A stretch of DNA of 64,000 bases, taken from Istiophorus platypterus (Eukaryota > Chordata > Actinopteri > Istiophoriformes > Istiophoridae). Below are positions 33,901 to 46,500 of the stretch, piece after piece (the first letter of the stretch is position 1; each line of letters opens with the position of its first letter). The stretch spans positions 2,262,001 to 2,326,000 of the forward strand of contig CM029120.1 of NCBI GenBank assembly GCA_016859345.1, given 5' to 3'. Position numbers and translations under genes: made by a program. The notes beneath the pieces were generated by a model. It was not told the DNA's origin and made no database searches. It saw nothing but the letters and a program-made list of their open reading frames with translations.

Positions 33901-36333
33901 CGTTTGCCTAAACACAGAAAGAGACAGACAATTAGATGGAGATAATCTGTCAAGAAAAAACAGAGAGAGATAGAGGGAAGGAAAAGGAAACATAAAGGCA
34001 GAGAGGGTGAATAACGATAACCAAAGACAACGTCTGGGTCAAATGCCGGTTTAAACTCTTAAACCCTAACCCCCCCTCTTCCCTTAATTCAAAGTTAATC
34101 CCACTTGACAAATGCTCAGTGTTGGCGACAGGAGGCCGAGAACAAAACAGATGTCTTGAGGGAAAATGGCAAACAGCTCGGGCCTGGCGAGCCCTGAATT
34201 GGCCCACGGTCGACTGTGGGTAGGCGCCGACACGCCAAGTTCGAGGCAATGGATCCAGCAGCTGGCCAAGTTAATCAGTCGATGCTTTCGATCTGTGGAC
34301 GCCGCTCAAAAAGAGACAAGCCACAGGTTGTGGTCGTGACTAGTACGTCTTGAGAGAGGTCTAGAGTACGTAGAGGAAAGCTACATGATAGATGAGCCAA
34401 CAAATCCTCTGATTTTTTTTGTTTTTTTTTTAATTTCCTTCCAGTCAAACATAGGTTGAACCTGGATGACATTCCCAGTTTTAGGAGAAACCCAGGTACT
34501 GTATTTAAAAGTTGGTACTCTCCAAAGACCACAGTGTCACTTCTGGAGATGGAAGACGACCTGACAGATTTGCAGTTGACTGAAGAGTTTATGTTACTGC
34601 AGCAGCGTTCGGTGCGGCTCCAGGCTCTCAACTGCAAAGTCGACTGAAAGTCATACAAGATTAACCTTTCCTCTTCACATCTCAGAAAATGGCCCTTTCT
34701 CTCTTTGCCTGACAAACCCTTAAAGAGAAGCAATGACTGCTCTCAACGCAGCCTCAGTGTGGAGTTGTGAGCAGCTTCAGCTAAAGACTGAATTTTCTCT
34801 CTCAGATGGCTCAATTGAAGTATATTTACAAACCTATAGAGGAAGCGGCTGAATTTGGTATTTCATGATAACAAAAAAGCAGAGATCTTGAAAAAGGCTT
34901 TTGCCTTTTTCTCGAATAATCTTGGGACCTCATGGGGTGTCCCTGACCCCCAGGTTGGAAACCAGTGGCACAGCATACTGAGAACATAAATGTTGGAAAT
35001 GCCATATCTGGCAAGTCTTATGGTAGAACTGCTGTAACCCATTGTAGTTTTGACTGCTGGTCCAAACAGTGACACGCTCCCTGAGTTGGTCAAGGACTCC
35101 CCAGTTCCCCGAGGTTCCTCCCAGCTCATTCTCGAAGTTGAGAATCTCAAATGCAAACTGCGTTACCTTCTAAAACAAGATAATTTTTGGGGGGATCCAA
35201 GCTCTCTATAAGGCACCTAAACAAAATTAGTGAATATCTGATCCCCCTGCTTTCAAGTACCACCGGAGATTCATTCTTAAACATCTAAGAATACCGATAA
35301 ATATTCAATAATTTGAGCTAAACCATCTACTTACAAGTAGTAAAACGTAGTGCCATCTGTTGCCAGTTCCCATGAAAGCGGGCAGGTCCCACCTCATCTC
35401 CAGTGAGTCCGACTCGTCTCCATCTGTGTTGCTTCGCTTGAGCTGGACGGTTTGTAGCCGTGGCCCATTGCCAACCTGCACCGACAGCTCACAGCTCTGT
35501 CTCTGTTTTAGTTGATCAAGGTTAAACACGTAGAACAGAAACTGAAGCTAAAGCTACTTTAGAGATGAGGGGAAATATTCATTGTCCATCTTTTGTCCGC
35601 TGCTCTGCTGCAAGCCAACTACTTTGCCTTTGTGTTTCCTTCCCCTCTGCCTGAGAAAGGCTGGTATTTGACAAGACCTGGTGTTCTGATGTTCATCAAC
35701 CCATTAAATAATTAAAACACTGACATTAAATATGTTGTCTGAACAGTATCAATGCTCAGAGGTAAATTCTTGGCGAATGGCAAAAAAAACAAACTGAAAA
35801 TGTCTCTAGACTTTGCAGCAACTTTCTGCAGAGGTTTCATCCACCCAGCTGTTGAGTGATCCGGGAACGGTTGAGTCGACTTCCAGCGGCGTCCAGAGTT
35901 TTTGTGATCTGACTCAACAATTACATTTAATACATAAAATGAAATGTACCAAGGAGCAGAGCAGATGCAAATTTTTGAGGATAGATTTCGGTACAAGTGA
36001 ACAAATCTTTGCAGTGCTGACTGAATACCAGATTTTTATAAATGCCACTGAGTTTTGCCCCAGTTCAGTCTTAATTAAACACTTAGGGGAGCAATTAGTT
36101 TCCTCCAGAAAACTTTATTAACACAGCAGTACATACTATACAGAAGCCACAAAGCATTAACATAATACAGTAAAGGAATGTGAATGAATATAATGCTCAA
36201 TGCTCAACTCACTGTTCGCTTAAGAGCGTTTTTTTTCCGAGAACTTTCTGAGAGCAGAGCCTCTTGAATCCAGACTCCGGAAAAAGAAATAAACAGCTTG
36301 GGACGACTATGCAGTCGTCTATCTGTCTGTCAA

Positions 36334-36416
36334 GGCAGATAGAGAGACAGGCAGACAGACGGGCAGGCAGGCAGGCAGACAGACATACAGACAGATAGAC
36401 AGGCAGTCCATTCATC
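36334..36416. repeat. (CAGA)n/(GGCA)n tetranucleotide tract
   Basis: GACAGGCAGACAGACGGGCA followed by GGCAGGCAGGCAGACAGACA and ACAGACAGATAGACAGGCAG. Confidence 0.88.
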
Positions 36417-37029
36417 TGGTTGTGCATATGAAAAAAAACTGTTTGCTTGTGTTAACTATTAACGAGCCCTGTCGAGTAAAACTCGGCCACTTCCCATCCG
36501 ACAACACGTCCCTCCGTCCTCCCTTCGGCCCGAAGGTTGGTCCGTCAGCCCCTTCGTCCGTCGTCTTCGTCTCAGACCCAGACTGAGTGTGTGTGTGTGT
36601 GTGGGGGCTGCATGTTCACTGACATCCGAATGACTCTTCATCCTAACAGTGTGACAAAAGGCCGATCTGTTACGCCTCCTCCTCCTCCTCCTCCGTCCCC
36701 TTCCTTCCTCTGCACTGCCTCCCCCCAGCTGTCCTCCCACATGTCTCTCACCCTGTTCGTCACAGGGCCGGTCCAGGATTAACGGGGCCACTTATCCGCG
36801 GCCGCGGCCGTCAGCTGGGTGATGAACAGCTTTTCTGAAAGCTCAAGCAAACCGGCCTCTTACACACCAAGAGTAGAAGAAGAAGAAAACACATGTAGGG
36901 CTCTGAACTCACAAAATCCAGAAAGGCACAAACATACACACACACATAATCAGATGGTGCGCTACACACACAGATACGCACACATGAACACAGCCCAGCA
37001 CACAGATGTACAACAACGAATGTATAAGA

Positions 37030-37400
37030 CCATGAAACTTTGATCAGCACCATTAAAGTGCGATTAGCATAACAGCTGATAATAATTTCCATGCCAATCA
37101 TTACATGTAATTACATTATAGCATTAGCGAGTTTTAGCGGGATGTTTTAGAAGTGTCATGCCCCCCCCCGGCACACATGACCTCACCCTGCACGGACTCA
37201 TAAAACACCTCTTACGAATGATCAGGACACATTACAGTCATAAATCAATATGAATGCATAATAAACGGCTTCATAAAAAGCCTGTGCTGTGATGACATTA
37301 GCCTCCCCCTCGGCTCTCTTGTGCCGATTAAATGTCTCAGAAGTAAACACTCATAATCACCGGCATCCATTCGTCTAAGACTGTGCAAATTGTTTATATT
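37030..37400. other. Candidate conserved non-coding element (by composition)
   Basis: An AT-balanced island, interrupted by one C9 run at about 37160, dense in TAATTA/ATTAGC-type homeodomain words (AAGTGCGATTAGCATAACAG, TACATGTAATTACATTATAG, ATGAATGCATAATAAACGGC, TGCCGATTAAATGTCTCAG). It differs clearly from the GC-skewed repeats on either side. Conservation is untested. Confidence 0.3.
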
Positions 37401-37848
37401 CCTAAATATTACAAAACAAAAAATGCTTTACCAAAGGGAAGGAGAGTAAAAAAGGAAAAAGTCATGTTTTTTCTTTCCACAGCATCCGTGAATATTGTGT
37501 TGACATTGAGCCTACACATATAACAACTCTAATGTATAAATACAGAGACACTTTTTATAGTTTGCAGAGTTTAAAAAAAAAATCCTAAATTTCCAGCAAG
37601 GCCACAACTACAGTTATCGGATAGATGTAGAGAACAGAATTTCAAGAGTCTATAAAACATTTACGGAGCGGTGGCAGTGATTTAATGTGAGGGGACACTG
37701 TTCCTTTTAATATTTCCGCGACGCTGTAAAGCCGGCAACTCAAGAGCCGGGGGCGCGTGGAAGTGCTTGTTCCACCCTTATGCTCCCGCTCGGGCGGCAG
37801 CGTCGCGGCACGCAAAGGCGCCGTGCTGAAGCACGCGATAATAATACG

Positions 37849-37904
37849 GTAGGTAGGTAGGTCAGTAGGTAGGTAGGTAGGTAGGTAGGTAGGTAGGTAG
37901 GTAG
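37849..37904. repeat. (GTAG)n tetranucleotide microsatellite
   Basis: GGTAGGTAGGTAGGTCAGTA followed by about ten perfect GGTA units. Confidence 0.95.
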
Positions 37905-39529
37905 TCAGTCCCGGCGGATCGCCGCTTCCTTTCCGCATTAATGCTGCCTGAGCTACTAAATATTCTGCGCTGGCTCGATGTTTCTGGCCTGGTCCTGGTC
38001 TGGCTCCAGTACTTATCCTTACACCCCCATGGTGGAGGAAACATGCATCCGCGGATCAAATGGAGTGTAACTTCATTACAGTCCGCTAGACACTTGAACT
38101 CATCTCTGGGTCTTGTTCATGGGTGAGGGTCAGACGGGGCTCTATTAGCCCCGCGGGGGCTGCGTCTGGAAGGAAAACGAGAGCGCAGCAATCGCCCGGT
38201 TAACCCACTGCAGTATGTCACCGCCGAAGTCGACCCATGCGGCCTCGTCCGCCAGCTGGTCAGAGGGTTTGCGCCCCCCGTCTCCCTCACACCCCCACCC
38301 TCACCCTCAGGGTGAAACTGAGGCGGACAGATCTCTGACTCAGAGCCGAGCGGTGATGAATGGCTCCAGGCTCACTTCACGCAAAGAAAACCGTCGGTGC
38401 TGTCAGGCAGAACGGTGAGGCTGGTTACCTGGCAACCTGTCCATCACCGTTTGTGGCTATGAGTAGTCAGGGTCCGATGTGTGCTTTGTTTTGTTTTGTT
38501 TGTTTGTTTGTTTTTTTCAGCCAATTCACAGCGAGAACTCATGATTCTGTGAGTCGCAGGTGAAGCCCGTCCGTTCCTCACCTTCCTCATGTTCCTCATG
38601 TTCCCCTTGTTCTCATGTTCCTCATTTTCCTCGCATTCCTCGCCAATATGTCAGATAATTCTTTGGTCTGGTCCTCGCTTTACTTTATAGGGAATCTGCT
38701 GAGGCAGTTTCGCTCACTCCCAATGAAAATCAGGAGTTTTTTTGGGGGGGGGGCAACCCTACAATCGGAGTTCATAAGATTAAAATTAATTCAAAAAATT
38801 AATTAGGAAGAAAATTTCAAGAGATTGTGGGCAGATGCAAGTAGGTTCTCATAACAGGAAGCAATTAAAACACGGAGGGAGGGTTAATCTCCCCCCGACG
38901 GCAAACACTTGATGGAAAATGCCGTTTTTGGTTTGGTTTCTTTAAGACTCAACCAGATGAAATTACTCTGTGAGACGAGCCATTTCTGTGCAGGAGGGGA
39001 AAGAGAGGTGAGTTAGGGTGGGGGGGGGGGGGGGGGCCAAAATGGCAAAATAGGGTTCAGTTGACAGGCTCCAGCTTGCAGGGAATTAGGGGACTTACCT
39101 GGGCTCAAAAGGGTTCGGCGGCGCCAGTGATGGACGCAGCCGGGCGGAAGGATGCGGACGATTTTGGCCTGGGGAGCCCAGCTTGATGTCCGTGTATCCT
39201 AAGCAGAAGAGACTTACCCGACTCAGCAAGAGAGGAGAAAGGAGTGTGGTGGTGGGGGGGGCAAGCGATGAAAGGAATGAAGGGAAGGATGGATAGCGCC
39301 AAGGAAAGATCTCCTCCTTGACGCTCTTGCCCCCGGCCACGTATTTATCCGACTTAAAACCTCCGCCTGATGTGAAAAGGGCTCCAGCGAAAGGACTCTG
39401 CTGGAGCCTCCGGCTACTTTCACACTATCCCCCGTACGGGTCCGGCCTTTTTCAATGAGCGGACCCCCCCCCGAGACCCTGCCCGCCACCCCCGACCCCG
39501 CCTGCCACCCCAGCCCCGACCCATCCACC

Positions 39530-39830
39530 CCCAGAGTAAAGGGAGTGAGGAAAGGAGCAGCCGAAAATGAGAGGATGAAGAAGGGGACAAGAAAAGGAGG
39601 AGGAGTGATGGAGGGATGGATGGGGAGACAGAGAAAATGAAGCAGCTCGGAGTGTCCCCCCCGTCCCCCCGGCTCCTGAGCTGAGATGCCCTGATTAGTT
39701 TGGAAGGCAGGCACTAGAGAAAGAGAGAGAGGGAGAGAGAGAGACACACACATACACTCAGAAACAATTGGATGGTAAAGGAGACAGAGTGAGAGAGAGA
39801 GAGAGGAGAAGGGGGAGAGAGAGCTCTGCG
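39530..39830. repeat. Purine-rich (G/A) tract
   Basis: GGAGTGAGGAAAGGAGCAGC-type sequence, then GAGAGAGAG runs at 39718-39742 and 39790-39825. The long minus-strand open frame over this region is a Ser/Leu/Pro-rich composition artefact. Confidence 0.7.
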
Positions 39831-42800
39831 TTGCATTAGCTGATCCTGAGGGAGGCTGAGCTGTGTGTGGTCTCCCCCTTTCTCTCACTCTCTCTGACAG
39901 CAGCAAAAACAAGGCGATTAGTTCACTAATCCACAAAGAGCCGTCTTGCTCTTTCTCTTTTCGTCACTTTTTCCACTCTAATGCTCTCTCCCTCCATCTC
40001 TCGTTATCCTCCCTCTTTCTCTCTCTCTCTCTCTCTTTCTCCCTTCTTGCTTTCTCGGATGCTCGCTCACTCTTCCTCCCATCCTTTTTCTTTTTTTTGC
40101 GAGGCATTTCCTCAGTACCCCTCCTCCCTCCCCCCACCTCTTCCCCTTTCTCTCTCTCCTTTTCCTCTGACTCATCGGGGTCAGGATTAGTCTGTGAACA
40201 TCAAGCGGCTCAGTTCTGTAGAACCCCCCCCCCCCCCCGAAATCAGATCCATTACTTCATCGCCTCCCCCCAAGGAGGTTGAGTTTTTCTGCTCTGCTTG
40301 TGGCTTGTTAGTATCTTCAGCTTCTCCTCAATTAAAAGCGGGTTTAATGTCTGATTTTATTTTTAAATTTCCATTTATCATTATCTTTTCAGAGTAAGGT
40401 TTGAATGTTCACATGAGTCCGACTCACCTGAACTTTTGCCCGATTCATCCAGGTACAAAGTTCTAAATTTCCCAGGATAAAGGCATTTTCCAAAATCTGC
40501 GTGATAATTTTAGTGTCTTCATCCAACTACAGTTTAAACTACGGTGACCAGAGCCACCAGAGCTGGCTTCGTTTACACTGGTTCGCTTTTTCTTTCTATT
40601 GCAACTGTATGTTGGTGAATTGGTGAACGCGTTTGGGTGCATGTTCCAAAAGTTTTTGTCCGTTACCTCCTCCAGCTCCCGGGTTTTTGCTCTGCTTTGG
40701 GATATCTGGTTCTGCTTGAACCTTGAGTCTCTCCTCGCAAACTTTTTTTAATTCCCTTAAAAAGTTTTCTGAGCATGTTGGCTGTTCTCCAGCATCAAAC
40801 CTAGTCTGCATTCTTACGCTTCCTCGCGCTGCCTCCCGGGAGCTGCCCGCTACAACGGCAGCCGGCTGTTGACGGACGCTCGGTGGCTTGGTTTAAATAC
40901 AGCCTCCCACCCTGCTGATAAGACCCTCGCTCTGGATGGTTGAGGAGAAACTCATGTTTGCCTGAACCTGTGACCCCCCCCGCCCCTGTTACGTTCTTCC
41001 CTTTTTGACTCTGCATCATCGTCCTTTGTTGCCTGATACCGTAATCGCATGATCGGTTATGAACCCCCCCCCCACATCGACATCCATTGATCCGTCCTCT
41101 GGAGCTTGTATTACCATTCACAACCCTCATAGTCTTATTCTCTTTCATCACAATGCCGTCCTCCCCCCAGCGTCTTTAGAAAGTCACGGCGATGCTTGTA
41201 ACAGAATGCTAAACATGGCCAAGGGAGCAGCGCCGGGCACCGTGGTATGCTGAATAATAAATGTAAGGGGAGGAGTGTGACTGTCTTGCTTTCCTCGCGG
41301 TCGACAGGACGCTGAAAGCAAAACCTAAGGACGTGTGCTCGGATGTTTAGGTGTTTATTAATTCTACAAATCTGCTTATCTGTGCAGCCGATGCAACCAT
41401 AACAGAGAAGAATGGCATTCGGCGTCATTGTATTGCCCTGATAAAAAACCTTAGAAAGCAAATCGCACAAGTCTAAGGTTATTCGTGTTGTTAATCCAGC
41501 AGACTCTGGTCCTGTCTGAGTTTGTTTATATGAACTCGTGAAAGGTTCGGTCCAGGGCCTCGGCCTCTCGTCGCCCACTGAAACAGTCACAGACATTTGG
41601 GCCGATTCGGTGGTCGTGTTGTCCAGCACTCGGCGTGTTCATTGGCGCTGCCACCAAGCTGTGCCTTTGGATGCATATAATGATCTGATCCAAAACAGGT
41701 TGCTGCATCTCAAGGCCAACCACGTCAAACAGGGTCTGCTGCTTTTTCTTTTTTGCTTTAAAGGGCTCCTCTAAATGTCGGGCAGAAGCGCATCCGACTT
41801 TTGACCCAGGTCTAGCGGAGGAAACCATTGTTACCTTGTTATCGCTCCGTATACCACAGTGCATTGTATAATAAGGAGCCGTTCGCCGGAGCGTTCAGGC
41901 GTCACATTTATCAGGTATATACGGTCTGGTGCTCGTCAGGCACCGATAAATACATCTAATAAAGAGAAGCAGTAAAAAAAAAAAAAAGCCAGTGCAGGAT
42001 GTAAATAGTCATTTCTTCTTTGTCCATTCTTTGTCCAGTTTCTATTGGGCTTTGAACCTTAGTTTGACTGAGCACTTTACAGTTTGCATCTCATTCACCT
42101 ATACACACACATGCCGTTGGCATTGGAGCTGCGATGGAAGACGTTTAGGTTGAGGCGCTGATCCTGTGATTAATTGAATCCAGTTATGACACTTTCATAA
42201 AGATGGAGACACATATTTTTTTTAAATGGCTAAATCTGTTGCAGCACGGGCTGTATCCTGACTTTCACCCCCCAGTGCAGGTTAAAACTTCAACATCCCT
42301 TGATCCTACACTCTCCCATGATGCAACTCCATAGTCTTTTGTCAGATTCTAACTTCCTGGTAAGAAGGCCACGACCTTGGTCCATGCCCTAAGTTAGTAA
42401 CACTGGCTCTCCATTATAAACCTATGGTCTTCAAGTCCCAGCGGAGACACTCAAGCAAAGTTACTTGAGTTGTTTTCTCAGGTTTGACGAAGCTCCTCCA
42501 GAGCCTCAAAGGACATGATACAACGACTTTCCTGGGCTAAGTAGGACTCAACATGACCATTAAAATAACTTTTACATGTAAAATTAGTAAATTGCCCCTT
42601 TAAGACCCCTAACAACCTAGAGAACAATTACTCTTGGGGTGATAATTGTCTATAGTGGTGAGAGAAGTTGGTTTTTGTGGTTTCCGAAGGGCTTTTAGCC
42701 CCTAACGGAGGAAGATCTGAAGCATATTAGAAACTTCATTTTTTCATAAAAGTTCTCTCAGTTAGCTTCAGACAACATGGGGCATCCCTTTGTTTCTTTA

Positions 42801-43457
42801 AAAGCAGGGATTCACTGATGTTTACTGTTAATAAACTACAGTTACCCCAACATGCTGATTTCACCACAGCAGGAAATTGACTCGCAACCAAAGGCCACAG
42901 ATCACACGCTGCTGTTACGCTGCTTTTACCTGTCAAATGCTGTGATCCTCAGACACGAGATAAGTTATCAGTTCTGGTCTATTGAGAAATTTAAAGATAA
43001 TGTCACCAGTTTCAATTGAAAATCTACCCCTCCATCTATTGCAGGTCAGGTCAGACGTGTAGGCGTCCTCAGGTGGAGTGAAGGTTGTCAGGAGAGTCTA
43101 TTATCCAGACATTTAACAGCAGAGAAAAGGGAAACCTCAGCCCTCTGCCATCCTGACCTGTTTCGCTTAACTTGTTGACATGGCAACCACAGAAAGAGCA
43201 GGGGCACATGCTGTGAGACTATATTACTGATGTCAAATCGAAACCTTGCAACTCCTATTTTGGGGGGAGTTATTATTACCTCAGGCAAAGAAGCACATGC
43301 CTCTCAACTGGAAAGATTTTTGCAAGTCTTGGCCTTATGAAACATCGTCATAACTACGTGGCTGCAGAGGAAAATGCGACAAAACAAGGTTGATTTTCTA
43401 AGGTACGCCTAATATCTGAGGTACATGCTCAGACAGATAACAAATGAAAGGGGCATT

Positions 43458-43531
43458 GACGTGGACGTGGACGTGGACCGGACACGGACACGGACACGGA
43501 CACGGACACGGACACAGACGTGGACATGGAT
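43458..43531. repeat. Hexamer tandem repeat GACGTG/GACACG
   Basis: Three GACGTG units, a GACCG interruption, about six GACACG units, then GACACAGACGTGGACATG. Total about 74 bp. Confidence 0.93.
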
Positions 43532-46500
43532 GGCAAGAGCTTCCGTCACAAAGAGTGCTCAAGTGTTGCAGTTGAAAAAGTAGTGGTCAGCAGCATATAT
43601 TTAACGACTGTGTTCCTCGTAAAGTAGCATGATCTGTCAGTTGAGTTTCAGTTGGATGTGATCAGACCAGCCCGGTGTCAGACCTCTGAATCTCTGCCCA
43701 CATTGCTGTTTTTTTTTTCCCTGTGGATCTTAAGGTCTTGTTTAGTGCTTCCTGACAACTTCAGGATATTGTAGTCGGGATCTAAAACGGAGATGTCATC
43801 TTCTTGTGATGGAGCCAGAAAAATGGCAGCAAGAGTTTATAGGAATGAGATCAATGCAGCTGTACAGGCTTGTTGTAAGCCAACTTACGAATGCAACAAC
43901 TTTCCCAGTGGCGTTTTTCTTTGATCGGATGTCGACTGCGACCACAACCACAGCTTTGTAGTCAGGGGAAAATGACATCAATGGAAACAAAAGACCAATT
44001 AAAAAAAGGAAAAAGACACCTCGAGCTGACTGTAGATGATCGGACCTGGTCACACAAATAGTACCTAGACCATAACAGTTGCTTCGGATCTTGGGGTTCG
44101 CAGCATATAAAGGTCACATTAGAAAGACAAAGTAAGGTTTTTGAGCTCTATGGAGCTGGAGAAAAAAGTGATGGTCGTCAAATGAGGCAAGATTCACAAC
44201 AAAATCTGAATGCATGTGTGGAGGACAACTAGAAAACTGTACAGGAATTTCAGGGTGAGCTGCCTGACCCATACACTGAGGGTTTCTGTAGGTGCAGTTC
44301 TGTTGTGAGGGTAATTTTTTAGATCCAATTGTCCTTTGAAAACAGCGCTGCATTAATACAGGTGAAAAGGGGGTTGGTGTTGCTTGAAAACCAACGAGAA
44401 GATGACACGATCCAGGATGTCTGGTTTGGTTGAGTTTACAACGCTGGAAAGTTACCACTGCGACAAATCCCCTTATCATTTGTTGCGAGGTGAACGGTAG
44501 ACAGTGTCAATCCACGAGGAATGTATCCAATTGACCGAATTGGTGACTCCTTGGAAGACAGCAAACAAACGAGTTGGCTGGTTTCTGCCTGTCTGTACAC
44601 AGGCACAGGCGATGGGCCCACCGCGAATCAATAGAAAAGTTATTCTGCGTGATCACCCCCATCATGGTATAGGAGATCTATCCTTCCGGACGACAGCGCC
44701 GCTGTCCACAGAACGCGAGGGCTCGTCGAATAGTATCAACATCATGGATTATTAAAGCGACTCGAGACGCATGCCACAGCTTCGAAATCAACAGTTAGGA
44801 CCGACACCTTGAAAAAGCCCCCCCGCACCGACCTTCATCACGACACCAAATGAAGGAATATCTTTTGAGGGACGGTTTAGAGGTTTAGAGAATCGGCGTG
44901 AAGGAGCATTGGGTCTTTCCCGGAGTCATGTGGGAGATCAACGCCTCGCGAAGGCCCTTATTTTCTCTTTAAAGTGCCGATCATCCCCTCATGTGATGCT
45001 GCTCCTTTCTGTACGCAGGGCCTTTTTTTTTTTCTTTTTGTGCGTCTGGGGATGTCGCTGCGTTTTTATCGTATAAGTGCGTCCACGTATGGATCAGTGC
45101 ATCTGCATATGTGTGAGGGAGAGAGAGCGCTTGCAGATACACGGTATGTATGAATACTTGAATACTGAACTGCATTTGCTTGCACGTGTTGGAAAGTGTG
45201 CTGAGTGCCAGCACCCTGTTAGTACAGTCTTTGAAGAAAAAAAACAACTAAAAAACATTACCAGCCATGAATTTCACTACATTACACTAGAGCTCAGCCA
45301 TAAATAATTAATATCAGTTTCATCTATTTTACGTGTGCTGTACAAATCACCCGGGGGGTTGGGGTTCGTGGTGATTCCCACCCCATTTCCATAATTATTG
45401 CCAGTTGTAATCTTCCTCGTGGCAAATCACTTGTCCGCTCATTCGTTTAGGAACCCACTCTTCCAATTGTTCTTTCAGTGAAAAGCCTCTAAAGAAGGAA
45501 ATCACTCCTATTTTTAATCATAATTCTTTTAAAAAATTTCAGCTCTTGTAATTTACAATGAAGACAAAAAGTGTGACACCGTCAGTCAGGCAGTCAGCAC
45601 TGGGATGGAATCAAGCAGGTGCCAGGCAGGATAGATTGGTCCCAGGGCAGGTGAGTGTTTATCGCCACTCTGTACCTGGCTCTCACCTGCCGAGCTGAAG
45701 CGCCGTCGTTAAAAAAGACACTTTTCGTGGAGCAGAGGGTGTGAAAAACATCCCGGGACCCCCCCACTAACTGCTGTCACCGCGACCTCGGATCCTCCCT
45801 GAGCTGCCAAACCCCGGCCGACCGAGCCGGAGTCAGACGAAACCGGGAGCTGGGAGGTCAATCAATGTCTGCTGCATTTGTCATCCGATGCTAGCGCCCG
45901 GCACAGGGGCAGACTGGGGTCTGGCATCAAGGACTAGTCAAAGAGCAACAGCTCTTTACAGTAACAGGTGCTGCTTATACAGCCCATCAGCTTGTGGCGT
46001 CTCTGCGATTTAAAGGCACATCCTGCAACGTATTTGGCCAACAAGAAGCAGCTTTTCCCTTTTTCCAGCCCTTGAGCTCCATTTGTGCAAAGCTTTCGGC
46101 CCATGACCTTCATCATCAATCATGGCAATCCCTGGAAATCAGCAAGTATATTCCCACAGCAAAAAATTCAAATAACCAAAGACTGAGATTGCAGTAATGT
46201 AATTAGAAAACACCTGGACAGGTGTCCAGGTAAAGTTGACACTATAGAAATGAATCGAAATGAATCGATAGCAAAGTAATGAAGGAGGAATTTAAATGGC
46301 TCAATAAACAATCAACCCCCTGCAGATGTGTTTAATAAGAGATTAGTCATCATGTGAATGACGGATGATAAAGTGTGATAGCCCAGTCCAACGCTATTTA
46401 TTTTTCCATACAGCTCGTTACATTAGATCTGACTAGTAAAACGTATAAGAGTGATGATTTAAAAATGAAATGTTGAAAAATGAAGAAAACAATGTTATTT

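Noticed and set aside
34275..34733. Minus-strand open frame of 152 codons
   Set aside because: No recognisable domain, unremarkable codon use, embedded in intron and crossed by T-rich runs; most likely chance.
34925..34980. CCCCAGGTTGGAAACCAGTG, reminiscent of hAT transposon ends
   Set aside because: The similarity is to a short, common phrase; no second terminus or target-site duplication could be found nearby.
39223..39936. Minus-strand open frame of 237 codons
   Set aside because: Low-complexity Ser/Leu/Pro translation of GA-rich sequence and GAGA repeats; no family resemblance.
41135..41629. Minus-strand open frame of 164 codons
   Set aside because: No domain, no splice signals or neighbours supporting a nested gene; treated as chance.
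44114..44479. Minus-strand open frame of 121 codons
   Set aside because: Composition looked faintly protein-like, but no motif is recognisable and no transcript evidence can be seen.
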